Of a stretch of 64,000 nucleotides of DNA, positions 8,041 to 16,040 are shown in pieces; the first letter of the stretch is position 1, and every line of letters starts with the position of its first letter. Position numbers and translations under genes: made by a program. The notes under the pieces are model-generated. The model had not been told where the DNA came from, did no database searches, and was given only the letters and a program-made list of their open reading frames with translations. The DNA comes from Anaerolineales bacterium UBA5797 (GTDB taxonomy: Bacteria; Chloroflexota; Anaerolineae; Anaerolineales; Villigracilaceae): contig DIDP01000087.1 of the NCBI GenBank assembly GCA_002418205.1, forward strand, positions 109,169-173,168, written 5' to 3'.

Positions 8041-8051
8041 ATTATATAGCA
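8041..8051 (-). promoter_or_regulatory. Promoter of the aspS-asnS operon
   Basis: On the minus strand TGCTATATAAT contains a perfect TATAAT (8046-8041) and also an extended -10 (TGC before TATATA). A good -35 box is not evident. The predicted start near 8034 gives the leader peptide an untranslated region of only about three bases. Confidence 0.6.
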
Positions 8052-8262
8052 CAATCAAAAAATCGAGAAGTGTCGGGCTGGACAAGTCGTCCATGGCGGG
8101 GGCAGACCGAAACCCCGGGTTGATGCGGATTTGTCCAACAACTCCTGCAGTTCGCCGATGCTGTGTTAGGAAAGTGTAAGGTCATCTGAAACAATATTTC
8201 TTCCAATTCGATTTGAGATGTTGTATATTGTTTTTATCAATTCATACAATAAGGAGAATGAG

Positions 8263-8646
8263 ATGAGTTACAAAGTGATGTTCGTGATCAATGCAATTGT
8301 AGCCGTGGCATTTGGTCTGGCTTTCCTGGTTGTGCCGGAGATGGTTCTCGGACAGTTTCGTGTGGATCCCTACGATGCAACAAGAGTAATAGGTCAATTC
8401 TTTGGTACCGCCATGATCGCCCTTGGCCTTGTGTTGTGGTTCGCCAAGGATGCGAACGATCCTGCCGTTCAAAGAGGCCTGGGGATTGCCTTGCTTGTCA
8501 GTTCGGTCCTTGGGCTGATCGTGAACATAATAGGGGTTTCCAGCGGTGTCATCCGGGCAAACGGATGGATAACGATCGTTATTTATGTTCTTTTTGCCCT
8601 CGGCTATGCGTTTATGATTTTCCTGCAACCCAAAATGAAGGAATAG
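8263..8646 (+). CDS. Small four-helix membrane protein, unknown function
   Basis: A 127-residue very hydrophobic protein with four predicted transmembrane segments (about residues 5-26, 45-62, 72-94 and 100-121) and a short charged C-terminus (QPKMKE). The loop after helix 1 carries VPEMVLGQFRVDP. It resembles the many small uncharacterised DUF4345-like or DoxX-like membrane proteins, but I do not recognise the family firmly. The ATG at 8263 has AAGGAG seven bases upstream; an in-frame TTG at 8218 lies in the promoter region. It is a single gene, divergent from aspS, and followed by a strong hairpin. Confidence 0.75.
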   Translation: MSYKVMFVINAIVAVAFGLAFLVVPEMVLGQFRVDPYDATRVIGQFFGTAMIALGLVLWFAKDANDPAVQRGLGIALLVSSVLGLIVNIIGVSSGVIRANGWITIVIYVLFALGYAFMIFLQPKMKE

Positions 8647-8664
8647 CGGATAACTGTTCTTTAG

Positions 8665-8690
8665 CGACCCGCCCAATACAGGGCGGGTCG
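8665..8690 (+). terminator. Strong hairpin after the small membrane protein
   Basis: CGACCCGCCC (8665-8674) pairs perfectly with GGGCGGGTCG (8681-8690). Only a weak T-rich stretch follows. Confidence 0.6.
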
Positions 8691-8818
8691 GCATTTAAGG
8701 TGGGAAAGTAACCTTTACTTATGATTAACGTCATGCCGTTGGTGGCGGGATGGAGAAGGTCCCATTCCGCCATTATCGGTTAAAAGAAATTTCCCGGCTT
8801 GGAGATATAATTTCTGGA

Positions 8819-9613
8819 ATGAGCGTGACATCTGAGCAATTAAGGGTGCTCGTAGTGGACGATGATGAATTAAACCGGCGCATGATGCGTCTGCTTCTGG
8901 CGCGCGAGGATCATGACATCCATGTCGCTGCGAGCGGATTGGAGGCTTTGGATGCCATAAAATCCCTCGAGTTTGATCTTGTTCTGATGGATCTGCAGAT
9001 GCCGGAGATGGATGGGATAGAAACGAGTCGCAGGATCCGTGAATGGGAGGGGGAAGGCAGACACACGTACATTGTGGCCTTGACGGCAAGTTTTCTACCT
9101 GAAAAGGGTCGTGAGCTGTTCGAGGCGGGGATCGATAACTATATTTCCAAGCCGTTTGAAGTGGAACACCTCCGCCAAATGATGCGATATGGTTTAGACC
9201 ATCGAAGATTGGATCCTCAAATTGGAGCCGCTCAGGATGCCACCAATACACCCGCTGGGAAACCAGATGTCGACTATAATAGAGGCATTCGACAAGTTGG
9301 TGGGGATGAAGGGATTTACCGGGAATTGCTCGGGGATTTCATTAAGGAACTTCCCGAAAAACTGGAGACCCTTCAAAGTCACTATGAAAGAGGCGATCTT
9401 GAGGCTCTCTCCCGTGCCGCACACAATCTCAAAGGTGTGTCATCCAATCTGGGCGCATTGCAATTATCTGAATATGCTGCCAACCTTGAAAAGCAGTCGG
9501 GTGGGAGTTATACTGACTCGCTGAAGAGCTTACTCGATGAGACCAGGAGAATTTCCCAAAAGCTGATGGAGTCTGCATCCGATTTTCTCACTGGTACTGG
9601 TGTTTATTCATAG
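8819..9613 (+). CDS. Receiver-HPt signalling protein
   Basis: A 264-residue phosphorelay protein. The receiver domain (about residues 8-125) has the acidic pocket VVDDDE, the phospho-acceptor Asp58 in LVLMDLQMPEMDG, the switch region VALTAS and the conserved Lys in YISKPF. After a linker, a histidine phosphotransfer domain (about 155-255) carries the phosphorylatable His202 in AAHNLKGVSSNLGALQL. There is no output domain, so it passes phosphate between partners, as in the C-terminal part of hybrid kinases. I prefer ATG 8819, with GGAG upstream and the domain beginning right after it, over ATG 8750, which lacks a site. It stands 33 bases before a receiver-CpaE gene, suggesting a role in controlling the Tad locus. 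Confidence 0.85.
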   Translation: MSVTSEQLRVLVVDDDELNRRMMRLLLAREDHDIHVAASGLEALDAIKSLEFDLVLMDLQMPEMDGIETSRRIREWEGEGRHTYIVALTASFLPEKGRELFEAGIDNYISKPFEVEHLRQMMRYGLDHRRLDPQIGAAQDATNTPAGKPDVDYNRGIRQVGGDEGIYRELLGDFIKELPEKLETLQSHYERGDLEALSRAAHNLKGVSSNLGALQLSEYAANLEKQSGGSYTDSLKSLLDETRRISQKLMESASDFLTGTGVYS

Positions 9614-9646
9614 GTTTTTTTGAAAAGCGGATGAGTCGGAGGAAAA

Positions 9647-10852
9647 ATGCGGGTTTTGCTGATTGATGACGAGCAGTTTTATTACAAATTATTGAAGAAG
9701 ACCCTCAAGGAAGCGGAATATGACCTGGAGTATGCTGAGTCCGGGAATGAAGGGATAGCCAAGATTCCCTCATTCGATCCCGAGTTGCTGATCGTCGATC
9801 TGAAACTTCCAGGGATGGATGGATTTCAGATCCTTGAGCGTCTTAAGCGCGATACAAAGTTCGGCCACATCCCGGTGATCGTCATCACCGCAAAGGATGA
9901 GTTGAGCGAAAAGTTGAAGGCGTTTGAATTGGGGGCGGACGACTACCTCGTAAAGCCGTTTCAGCCCGAAGAGTTGGTGGCGCGCATGGGAATCCTCGCC
10001 CGCCGCGGAAAAGCCATGGCAGGCAAGGGCACCAATACCAACAAAACCCAGGCTACCGTCATAGCCGTACACAGCCTGCGAGGCGGACTTGGCTGTTCCA
10101 GCATAGTCGTCAATCTGGGGCTTGCTTTTTATAAACTCTGGGGCAAGCAGGTCCTGTTGATCGACGGCATCCTGACCGCCGGGCAGGTTGCCCTGATGCT
10201 CGATGCGAAATCGACGGCAACCTGGGAGAATCTGGTGGGGATCAATGAGGAGAATCTGGACGACGAGGTTGTTGGCGAGATGATGAGCGATCATAAGAGC
10301 GGCATCCGCTATGTTGCATCGCCAAGATTCCCGATCGCCACTGACACCTTCTCCAGCGATATCTTGAAACTCTTCATGGATAGGTTGAAGTTTCAGAACG
10401 ATTTTATCGTCATCGACACTTCCCATGATTTCTCCGATATGGCGATCAACATGTTGAGCATGTCCAACTATATTTTGCTGGTCATGGCGCCCGAGATGGC
10501 TTCCCTGCGCTCCACGATGAGTGCACTGGAGATCTACGACCGCCTCGGGCTTTCAGTGGATAAAGTCAAGATCATTCTGAACAACAATTCGTCCAATCCT
10601 GCCATCAAGCAGGTTCAACTGGAAAAGGTTTTAAGGCGCCCGATCGATTTTGTCCTGCCTTACGAGGCAGGTGAGGTAAACCGCGCCTTGAACTTTGGAC
10701 AGCCGTTCATCCTGACCAATCCGGATCTGCCGATCTGCCTGAGTCTGGAGAAAATGGCATATACTTTGAGCGACGATAGCTATAAAGCCATACCGCCGGC
10801 AGTACCGTCTCCAACCTGGAAACGGGTCACTGCCTCCCTTGGCAGCAAGTAG
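9647..10852 (+). CDS. Receiver domain fused to CpaE/TadZ-like ATPase (first copy)
   Basis: A 401-residue protein with a receiver domain (about 1-115; LLIDDEQ, phospho-acceptor Asp51 in LIVDLKLPGMDG, Lys in YLVKPF) followed by a MinD/ParA-like domain (about 135-400). CpaE/TadZ proteins localise the Tad pilus machine to a cell site. The ATP-binding loop is degenerate: SLRGGLGCSS instead of the usual KGGxGKS/T, so both the signature lysine and the P-loop lysine are missing, and ATP hydrolysis is doubtful. Other landmarks are VLLIDG and FIVIDTSHDF. GGAGG precedes the start. A second, better preserved paralogue lies at 13963-15120. Confidence 0.85.
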   Translation: MRVLLIDDEQFYYKLLKKTLKEAEYDLEYAESGNEGIAKIPSFDPELLIVDLKLPGMDGFQILERLKRDTKFGHIPVIVITAKDELSEKLKAFELGADDYLVKPFQPEELVARMGILARRGKAMAGKGTNTNKTQATVIAVHSLRGGLGCSSIVVNLGLAFYKLWGKQVLLIDGILTAGQVALMLDAKSTATWENLVGINEENLDDEVVGEMMSDHKSGIRYVASPRFPIATDTFSSDILKLFMDRLKFQNDFIVIDTSHDFSDMAINMLSMSNYILLVMAPEMASLRSTMSALEIYDRLGLSVDKVKIILNNNSSNPAIKQVQLEKVLRRPIDFVLPYEAGEVNRALNFGQPFILTNPDLPICLSLEKMAYTLSDDSYKAIPPAVPSPTWKRVTASLGSK

Positions 10853-10857
10853 GAGTA

Positions 10858-12723
10858 ATGCGCAAGCGCAAACCACATTCCATCTTTACTGCGCTTCTTA
10901 TACTGGGAATCGGACTTCCGGGACTCGTCGGAATTTTGGCGGTTCAGGCCAAGACTGCAGAAGAGCAGGCGAATGCCGCCTTGTTAGCCCTGCAGAACAA
11001 CTCCACGAACACGCCCGCACAAACCCAGACAGCCCCTCCAATTCCCTTTCAGACTTCCACCTTTGTTCCTTCATCGCTTGGTTTCTCGCAGGTTGTGTTG
11101 TACGGATTTATACAGGCGCCCGTTGGACATGTCTCCAGCCCGTATGTGATCCTGACCTCCTTTGGGTCTGTTCCGCGTGAGGGGTCGGTTGCGATCAGGG
11201 GATTCGTCAATAACCAGGAGTTCATCTGTACATCGTCGCCTTGTGCGGTCTCCATCGAAGGCGGAGCCCGACTTATCTTTCGTGCCTACAGCGATACCGG
11301 CGAAAGCAGTGACGAGGTCATTGCCACCGTCAGCGTCACCCAGGATTCCAAGGGTTATCTGGTGGTCATCGACTCGGTCAACCAGTTCACCTCCTTTGTG
11401 GATTCCTGCTCACAAATATGGGGACTTTCGGATGAGTTCAATGTCCGTTGGGATGAGTTCGTACAATTCCCATACCAGATCAACACCCGGAAGACCCTGC
11501 ACACCCTTGCAACGAACCTGATCCTCAACGGCATCGTGGATGCGAGCGGATGTACAGCCGGGGGCCTGAACCTCAGCCTCAACTGGCCCACGAGCTGCGG
11601 GCTGGAGGCCGCCACCAGCAAGATGATCGAATGGCAGAACCAATATGATCAATACATCTGGCTGGCGAGCAAAAACGTTGGCATTCCTCCCAAGGTGCTG
11701 AAAACGCTGATCGAGATCGAATCCCAGTTCTGGCCCGGGAACTCCCGCTTTTATGTGGACGAATTTGGGCTGGGACAGATCAACCAACTTGGCGTGGATG
11801 TCCTGCTGCGAAGGGACGCTTCGCTCTATCAGAAGGTTTGCCCCACGGTCCTTGCTGATTGCTCGATCCCTTACCTGAGCCTCGAACGCTCCCAGCAGGC
11901 GTTGATCCGCGGCGCAGTGATGGCGTCCATCGATGCCACCTGTCCAACCTGCGAATATGGGTTGGACCTCGACAGGGCGAAGGACAGTGTCTCCCTGATC
12001 GCCCAATTGCTCCGGGCAAACTGCCAGCAGGTGGATGACATCCTTAGCATCCCGTACAAGCCCGATCCGGATGCGGATGCAGCCACGGCGACCGCCATCG
12101 TCGCGACGGTTGCCGCAGGCGGAACCAGGCCGGGAGCCAATTATGATGATTACTGGAGATTTACGCTTCTCTCCTATCACAGCGGCGTAAACTGTTTTCA
12201 GACTGCCGTGCGGAACACAAGGGAAGCCGGACTGCCGGTCACATGGGAAAATCTTCAGGAACAATTGAAGTGCAAAGGCGGCAGGGACTATGTGAACGGA
12301 TTTATGAATACCCTGTCCGTGTTCGACCAATATCTCTACCAGCCAACCGATGCCGACCGCATCGTTGTCGCCCCGACGATTGTTCCCACGCGAACACCCG
12401 TCCCAACGCCGACAGTTTATATTTCGAGCTCGAAGATCAATGTTCGGGCGTATATCGATAGGAATGCCAATGGCGCCCCGGATGCTGACGAATGGATCGA
12501 TGGCATGACCGTGTTGTTGACCACATCTGAAAACGAACAGATCAGCATGCGGACGGAGAACGGACTGGCGGTCTTTGACATGACGGGATATCGCCCCGGC
12601 ATCCGCATTACCATCAGCCTGCCCGGTTTGTATAGAAGCGAAAGTTTCGATCTGCCCCAGCAGGGTGATGTCAACATCATCTTCAAGTTCGATCAGCCGG
12701 TATTGCCGACGATCCTTCCTTAA
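10858..12723 (+). CDS. Secreted lytic-transglycosylase-like protein with Sdr-type domain
   Basis: A 621-residue exported protein. It has a basic N-terminus and one hydrophobic segment (about 9-30), a Thr/Pro-rich stretch, and a domain at about 75-165 that may be beta-rich. A transglycosylase-like region follows around 270-470, with the putative catalytic glutamate in LIEIESQFWPGNS and the typical GLGQINQLG a few residues later. The C-terminal 100 residues (VRAYIDRNANGAPDADEW) look like an SdrD-B or Cna-B type beta domain. Several cysteines suggest disulphides. It starts five bases after the CpaE-like gene, with AGGAG immediately upstream. The context suggests it opens peptidoglycan for the pilus, but that is inference; the fold call rests on a few motifs. 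Confidence 0.65.
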   Translation: MRKRKPHSIFTALLILGIGLPGLVGILAVQAKTAEEQANAALLALQNNSTNTPAQTQTAPPIPFQTSTFVPSSLGFSQVVLYGFIQAPVGHVSSPYVILTSFGSVPREGSVAIRGFVNNQEFICTSSPCAVSIEGGARLIFRAYSDTGESSDEVIATVSVTQDSKGYLVVIDSVNQFTSFVDSCSQIWGLSDEFNVRWDEFVQFPYQINTRKTLHTLATNLILNGIVDASGCTAGGLNLSLNWPTSCGLEAATSKMIEWQNQYDQYIWLASKNVGIPPKVLKTLIEIESQFWPGNSRFYVDEFGLGQINQLGVDVLLRRDASLYQKVCPTVLADCSIPYLSLERSQQALIRGAVMASIDATCPTCEYGLDLDRAKDSVSLIAQLLRANCQQVDDILSIPYKPDPDADAATATAIVATVAAGGTRPGANYDDYWRFTLLSYHSGVNCFQTAVRNTREAGLPVTWENLQEQLKCKGGRDYVNGFMNTLSVFDQYLYQPTDADRIVVAPTIVPTRTPVPTPTVYISSSKINVRAYIDRNANGAPDADEWIDGMTVLLTTSENEQISMRTENGLAVFDMTGYRPGIRITISLPGLYRSESFDLPQQGDVNIIFKFDQPVLPTILP

Positions 12724-12738
12724 AGTTGAGAGAATATC

Positions 12739-13938
12739 ATGACCAAGCGCAAACGAGAGAAAAAGATCATCGAACCGAATGAAGTGGAACCCTTCGAGGC
12801 TGAAGTCCGCCAAACGGAATCAGCCCCGGCTGAGTCCGAAGCGCCTGTCCCTGAAACGGATCAGCCTGGGGCTTCAGAACAGGGCGTCGCAGAAGAGTTG
12901 GTCCAGAATGAAGAGGCTGGCGCAGTCGAGGACCTCTCCCCGGATGACCTGCTGGAGGATGTGCGTCACTCTTTGATCGAGGAGGAATCGAGCAGGGAGG
13001 AACAGAAAAAACCAAGGTGGTGGAACCCGTTTGGAAAAGGCGGGCGCAAAGGGAAGGTTGAAGAGGAGCAGCCGGCTGTCGTCGAAACGGAACCCGAAGC
13101 TTCCTCGCCCGCTGTTGAAGATGTTCCTGTAGAAACACCGGATGAATATGCAGAGCAGATCGATGATCTGATCGATATGCTCGAAGCTGAGAAGGAAGAA
13201 CCTCCCGCGCCTGCGCCAGTTCCAGTTCCAGAGACGAAGGTCCAGGAGGAGAAGGTTGCCCTGGATATCGAGGAAATGAAGAAACAGGCATTTCGTGCCC
13301 GCACCCCGGAGGACAGGGAGGAGAGTTTTAGCGAGGTGCGGACGATTGCCCTGGATGGCGGCGAGGAGGTCTTTGTAGAGGTCGAATCAAAAAAGGAAGA
13401 CCCGCTGGAAGAACGCTTCAAGGCATTCGAGAACTCTCTGAGACCCTACAGGCGCTATATCTATTTTGGGATCACGTTTGTGGGAATTGTAGCTTTGGTG
13501 GTTACGTCCGTCCTGTTGTATACGGCGTACAGGCAGTCTCTGCCGCCGGAACCTCTGACCGATGAGGAAGCGGCTCTGCTTCCCTATCCCACCATGGTCA
13601 GCCTGCCGGGTGGACTGGATTTCCAACTGGGCAAAGGAGTGTTGGATCGCGGCAGATGGAATCCGCGTGGTCCTGAGTGGCTTCAGGGTACGGAGGTCTG
13701 CCGTTGGGTTGCCATCCCGTGGAGCGTTCAACTGGAGGCGGTCGTCCGCACATTGACGCGTGACGATACGATCGAACTGGTGATGAGCAATAGCGACCGA
13801 ATCGAATACAATGTGTATTCCATCGAACAGTTGAGCCTGGAAGAAATGCAAAACCGTGATTCGAATTCACCCTGCCTGTTGCTGGTTCTGGCGGAAGCTG
13901 ACTCGGATAAACGCTGGGTGGTGACTGCACTGCCATAG
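12739..13938 (+). CDS. Bitopic membrane protein of the Tad locus, unknown family
   Basis: A 399-residue protein with an acidic, Glu/Pro/Ala-rich, probably disordered N-terminal half (about 1-235), broken by a short basic patch (KKPRWWNPFGKGGRKGK). It has one transmembrane helix (about 238-262, YIYFGITFVGIVALVV) and a 135-residue outer domain. That domain contains FQLGKGVLDRGRWNPRG and a possible disulphide pair (VCRW, SPCLL). I do not recognise the family. It lies 15 bases after the secreted transglycosylase-like gene and 24 before a receiver-CpaE gene, so it is likely a structural or scaffolding part of the same envelope machine, linking a cytoplasmic partner to an external one. Confidence 0.65.
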   Translation: MTKRKREKKIIEPNEVEPFEAEVRQTESAPAESEAPVPETDQPGASEQGVAEELVQNEEAGAVEDLSPDDLLEDVRHSLIEEESSREEQKKPRWWNPFGKGGRKGKVEEEQPAVVETEPEASSPAVEDVPVETPDEYAEQIDDLIDMLEAEKEEPPAPAPVPVPETKVQEEKVALDIEEMKKQAFRARTPEDREESFSEVRTIALDGGEEVFVEVESKKEDPLEERFKAFENSLRPYRRYIYFGITFVGIVALVVTSVLLYTAYRQSLPPEPLTDEEAALLPYPTMVSLPGGLDFQLGKGVLDRGRWNPRGPEWLQGTEVCRWVAIPWSVQLEAVVRTLTRDDTIELVMSNSDRIEYNVYSIEQLSLEEMQNRDSNSPCLLLVLAEADSDKRWVVTALP

Positions 13939-13962
13939 TGTGATTAAAAGGATGGTGAGGTT

Positions 13963-15120
13963 GTGGAAACTGTAACGGTTCTGGTCATTGATGCGGATGA
14001 AGCCAGTCGCAATTTTCTGGCGCAGTTATTGCAGAAAAAGAACTACAAGGTAAAGCATGCTTCTTCCGCGCAGGAGGGGGTCAGGGTGGTCGAGGAAGAG
14101 ACGCCCGGCATGGTGATCTTCGATACGAAACTGCCCGACCTGAGTGCAATGGAATTGATCGAACGTCTACAGAAATTCCCTGATATTGCCGATGTGCCCT
14201 GTGTGGTATTGAGCAGTAAATCTGACCCCGAGGAGATGCAGGCATGTTTGCATGCCGGCTGTGCTGAATATTATGTCAAGTCCGGGATGGTGATGATGAC
14301 CCTGGTCGATTCCATCCCCAGGCTTTTAATGGAAGGCAAGCGTCTCCGCAAGCGAAGCGAAAAGGGATTCCTGTTCACGTTTTTGAGCGCAAAAGGCGGG
14401 ACCGGGACCTCGTCGCTGTGCGCCAATATCGGCATGAACATGGCGAGTCATCTGCCGCAGTCCACTGTGGCGGTTGCGGATCTGGTCCTCCCGATGGGTT
14501 CGATCGCGTCCCTGGTCGGCTCGGATGAAGATACGTTCAACCTGGTCACGGTTGCAGATCAGCAAACCGATAAGATCACGGCGGATTTTCTCAAGGATAA
14601 CTTGATCGTGCCTTCCCATTGGCTGTTTCACCTGCTGCCGGGCGCTCCCAACCCGGAGACAGCGATCAACCTGCAGGTTGGGCATATCCCCAACATTGTG
14701 GATTCCATGCGGAAAGCCTACGATTATGTGTTGATCGATCTGGGACGCTCGCTTTCGCGGATCAGCCTTCCCATTATTCAGGATGCAGATCTGGTCGTCC
14801 TGGTTCTGAGCACGGATTTGAGCACCGTAAACCACACCAAAAAATTGTGGCATTACCTGAAGGATCAGGGGATCGATTCCACGCGGGTGTTCCCGGTGTT
14901 GAATCGTGCGGTTGGCCTGGAAGGACTCACAAAGGCGGAGGCGGAGAAGATCCTTGAACTTGAGATCAAGTTGATGGTGCCGTACATGATGGGGAATTTC
15001 ACCCTCGCCAACAACCAGCATACGCCGATCAGCATGAAGTTCCCGACCGATACTGCCACCATGGTGATGAAACAGGCTGCCATGGAAATGTCGCAAAAGG
15101 CGATAAAGATGCGCGGTTAG
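13963..15120 (+). CDS. Receiver domain fused to CpaE/TadZ-like ATPase (second copy)
   Basis: A 385-residue paralogue of the gene at 9647. The receiver domain (about 5-120) has VLVIDADEAS, the phospho-acceptor Asp54 in VIFDTKLPDL, and Lys in YYVKSG. The MinD-like domain (about 135-385) begins with SAKGGTGTSS: the signature lysine before GG is kept, but the P-loop lysine is replaced by Thr. VADLVLP and VLIDLGRSLSRI mark later nucleotide-site strands. Translation probably starts at GTG 13963, preceded by GGTGAGG. Together with its paralogue it suggests that two phosphorylation-controlled positioning proteins serve one pilus system. Confidence 0.83.
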   Translation: METVTVLVIDADEASRNFLAQLLQKKNYKVKHASSAQEGVRVVEEETPGMVIFDTKLPDLSAMELIERLQKFPDIADVPCVVLSSKSDPEEMQACLHAGCAEYYVKSGMVMMTLVDSIPRLLMEGKRLRKRSEKGFLFTFLSAKGGTGTSSLCANIGMNMASHLPQSTVAVADLVLPMGSIASLVGSDEDTFNLVTVADQQTDKITADFLKDNLIVPSHWLFHLLPGAPNPETAINLQVGHIPNIVDSMRKAYDYVLIDLGRSLSRISLPIIQDADLVVLVLSTDLSTVNHTKKLWHYLKDQGIDSTRVFPVLNRAVGLEGLTKAEAEKILELEIKLMVPYMMGNFTLANNQHTPISMKFPTDTATMVMKQAAMEMSQKAIKMRG

Positions 15121-15400
15121 GGTATTTTACTATTGCAAAAAGGTTACATCATTGCGCCCATATTTGCGGTGAATCATTGAAAATGGGCGGTTAAGGCTGT
15201 ATGTGGCGGTAATCGATCATTTCAATTTAAAAAAGCTTGTAACCATTATTCAGTTCCATCGTCCTGCTTTTGATGTCTGGTTTGCATCGATCCTTGATGC
15301 ATTCATATTTAACAATCGAAATCGTATTTTTGGGATGCGTAGACCCCGAGGCGAAATCTGGTCGCAAAGCCCCATTGCATGGGTGTAGTCTCTGGCGAGC
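15121..15400 (+). promoter_or_regulatory. Leader before TadE; possible riboswitch, class unknown
   Basis: No ORF is supported between 15121 and 15481. The segment 15330-15400 contains GTCGCAAAGCC (15361-15371), similar to the GACGCAAAGCC element of class I cyclic-di-GMP riboswitches, followed by a CCCAT-TGC-ATGGG hairpin and GTAGTC. It leads directly into a strong terminator 41 bases before the tadE start, the usual aptamer-then-terminator layout. The first conserved helix of that riboswitch class is not visible, so the class is not assigned. Confidence 0.35.
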
Positions 15401-15446
15401 AAAAGCGAAACCGGCCCATGTTGTTGGTCGGTTTCGCTTTTATTAT
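15401..15446 (+). terminator. Intrinsic terminator in the tadE leader
   Basis: AAAAGCGAAACCGGCC (15401-15416) pairs over 16 bp, with one G.U, with 15426-15441, ending in CTTTTATT. It stands upstream of the TadE-TadG genes, so it either ends the upstream operon or acts as a regulated switch for the downstream genes. Confidence 0.75.
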
Positions 15447-15481
15447 GTCGAGACGCTGACGGTTCGAGAGATAAGGAAATC

Positions 15482-16012
15482 ATGTTGAAAGCAACACATT
15501 CAGGAAAAAGGAACAGATCCGGCTTTCGCGGACAGGCGATTATTGAGTTTGCGATCGCCCTGCCGATCCTTCTTGTGATCCTGGTTGGCATATTCGAAGT
15601 GGGACGCATGGTATTCATCTATGCCGCGGTGACGAACGCCAGCCGGAACGCGGTCCGCTACGCTTCAGCGGTGGGCAATGCGGATAATGGGCTTACCAAA
15701 TACAATTATTGTTACGGGATTTATGAAACTGCCCAAAAATCATCATTCCTTATCGCTATTCCCACGCCGCCAACGAACGATTTTAAAATCTATTATGACA
15801 ATGGAAATGGTACACCGCTTGCAGATCCGGAATGCAGTGTATGGAATTCCGCCCAGGTGGATACAGGCGTGAAAGTGAACTCCGGAGATCGAGTGGAGGT
15901 CATCGTTACAGTGCGTTATGAACCCATGGTCAAACTAATTCCCATCACTCCACGGGATATAACTTCATCGAGTCGACGAACGATCCTTGGCATTTATAAA
16001 TTGGGTTCCTAG
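15482..16012 (+). CDS. TadE-like pilus assembly protein
   Basis: A 176-residue pseudopilin-like protein of the TadE family, minor components of Tad/Flp pili. After a short basic leader (KATHSGKRNRSGFRGQ) the processing-type motif GQAIIEFAIALPILL begins the hydrophobic helix (about 18-40), followed by the TadE hallmark VFIYAAVTNASRNAVRYAS. The remaining domain is beta-rich with cysteines. The start ATG is preceded by AAGGAAAT. It opens the pilin-like cluster behind the terminator-bearing leader and is 28 bases from the first TadG-like gene. Confidence 0.82.
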   Translation: MLKATHSGKRNRSGFRGQAIIEFAIALPILLVILVGIFEVGRMVFIYAAVTNASRNAVRYASAVGNADNGLTKYNYCYGIYETAQKSSFLIAIPTPPTNDFKIYYDNGNGTPLADPECSVWNSAQVDTGVKVNSGDRVEVIVTVRYEPMVKLIPITPRDITSSSRRTILGIYKLGS

Positions 16013-16040
16013 CCGTGTGCGTGTAGAAGGAGAGTTGGAT

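Noticed and set aside
7868..8046. T-box riboswitch before aspS
   Set aside because: No T-box sequence of the form AGGGTGGNACCGCG and no specifier stem were found; the leader peptide and alternative helices explain the region better.
15290..15400. Canonical class I cyclic-di-GMP riboswitch
   Set aside because: Only the GCAAAGCC part matches; the GCAAACC strand with its GNRA-capped helix is absent, so the class was not assigned.
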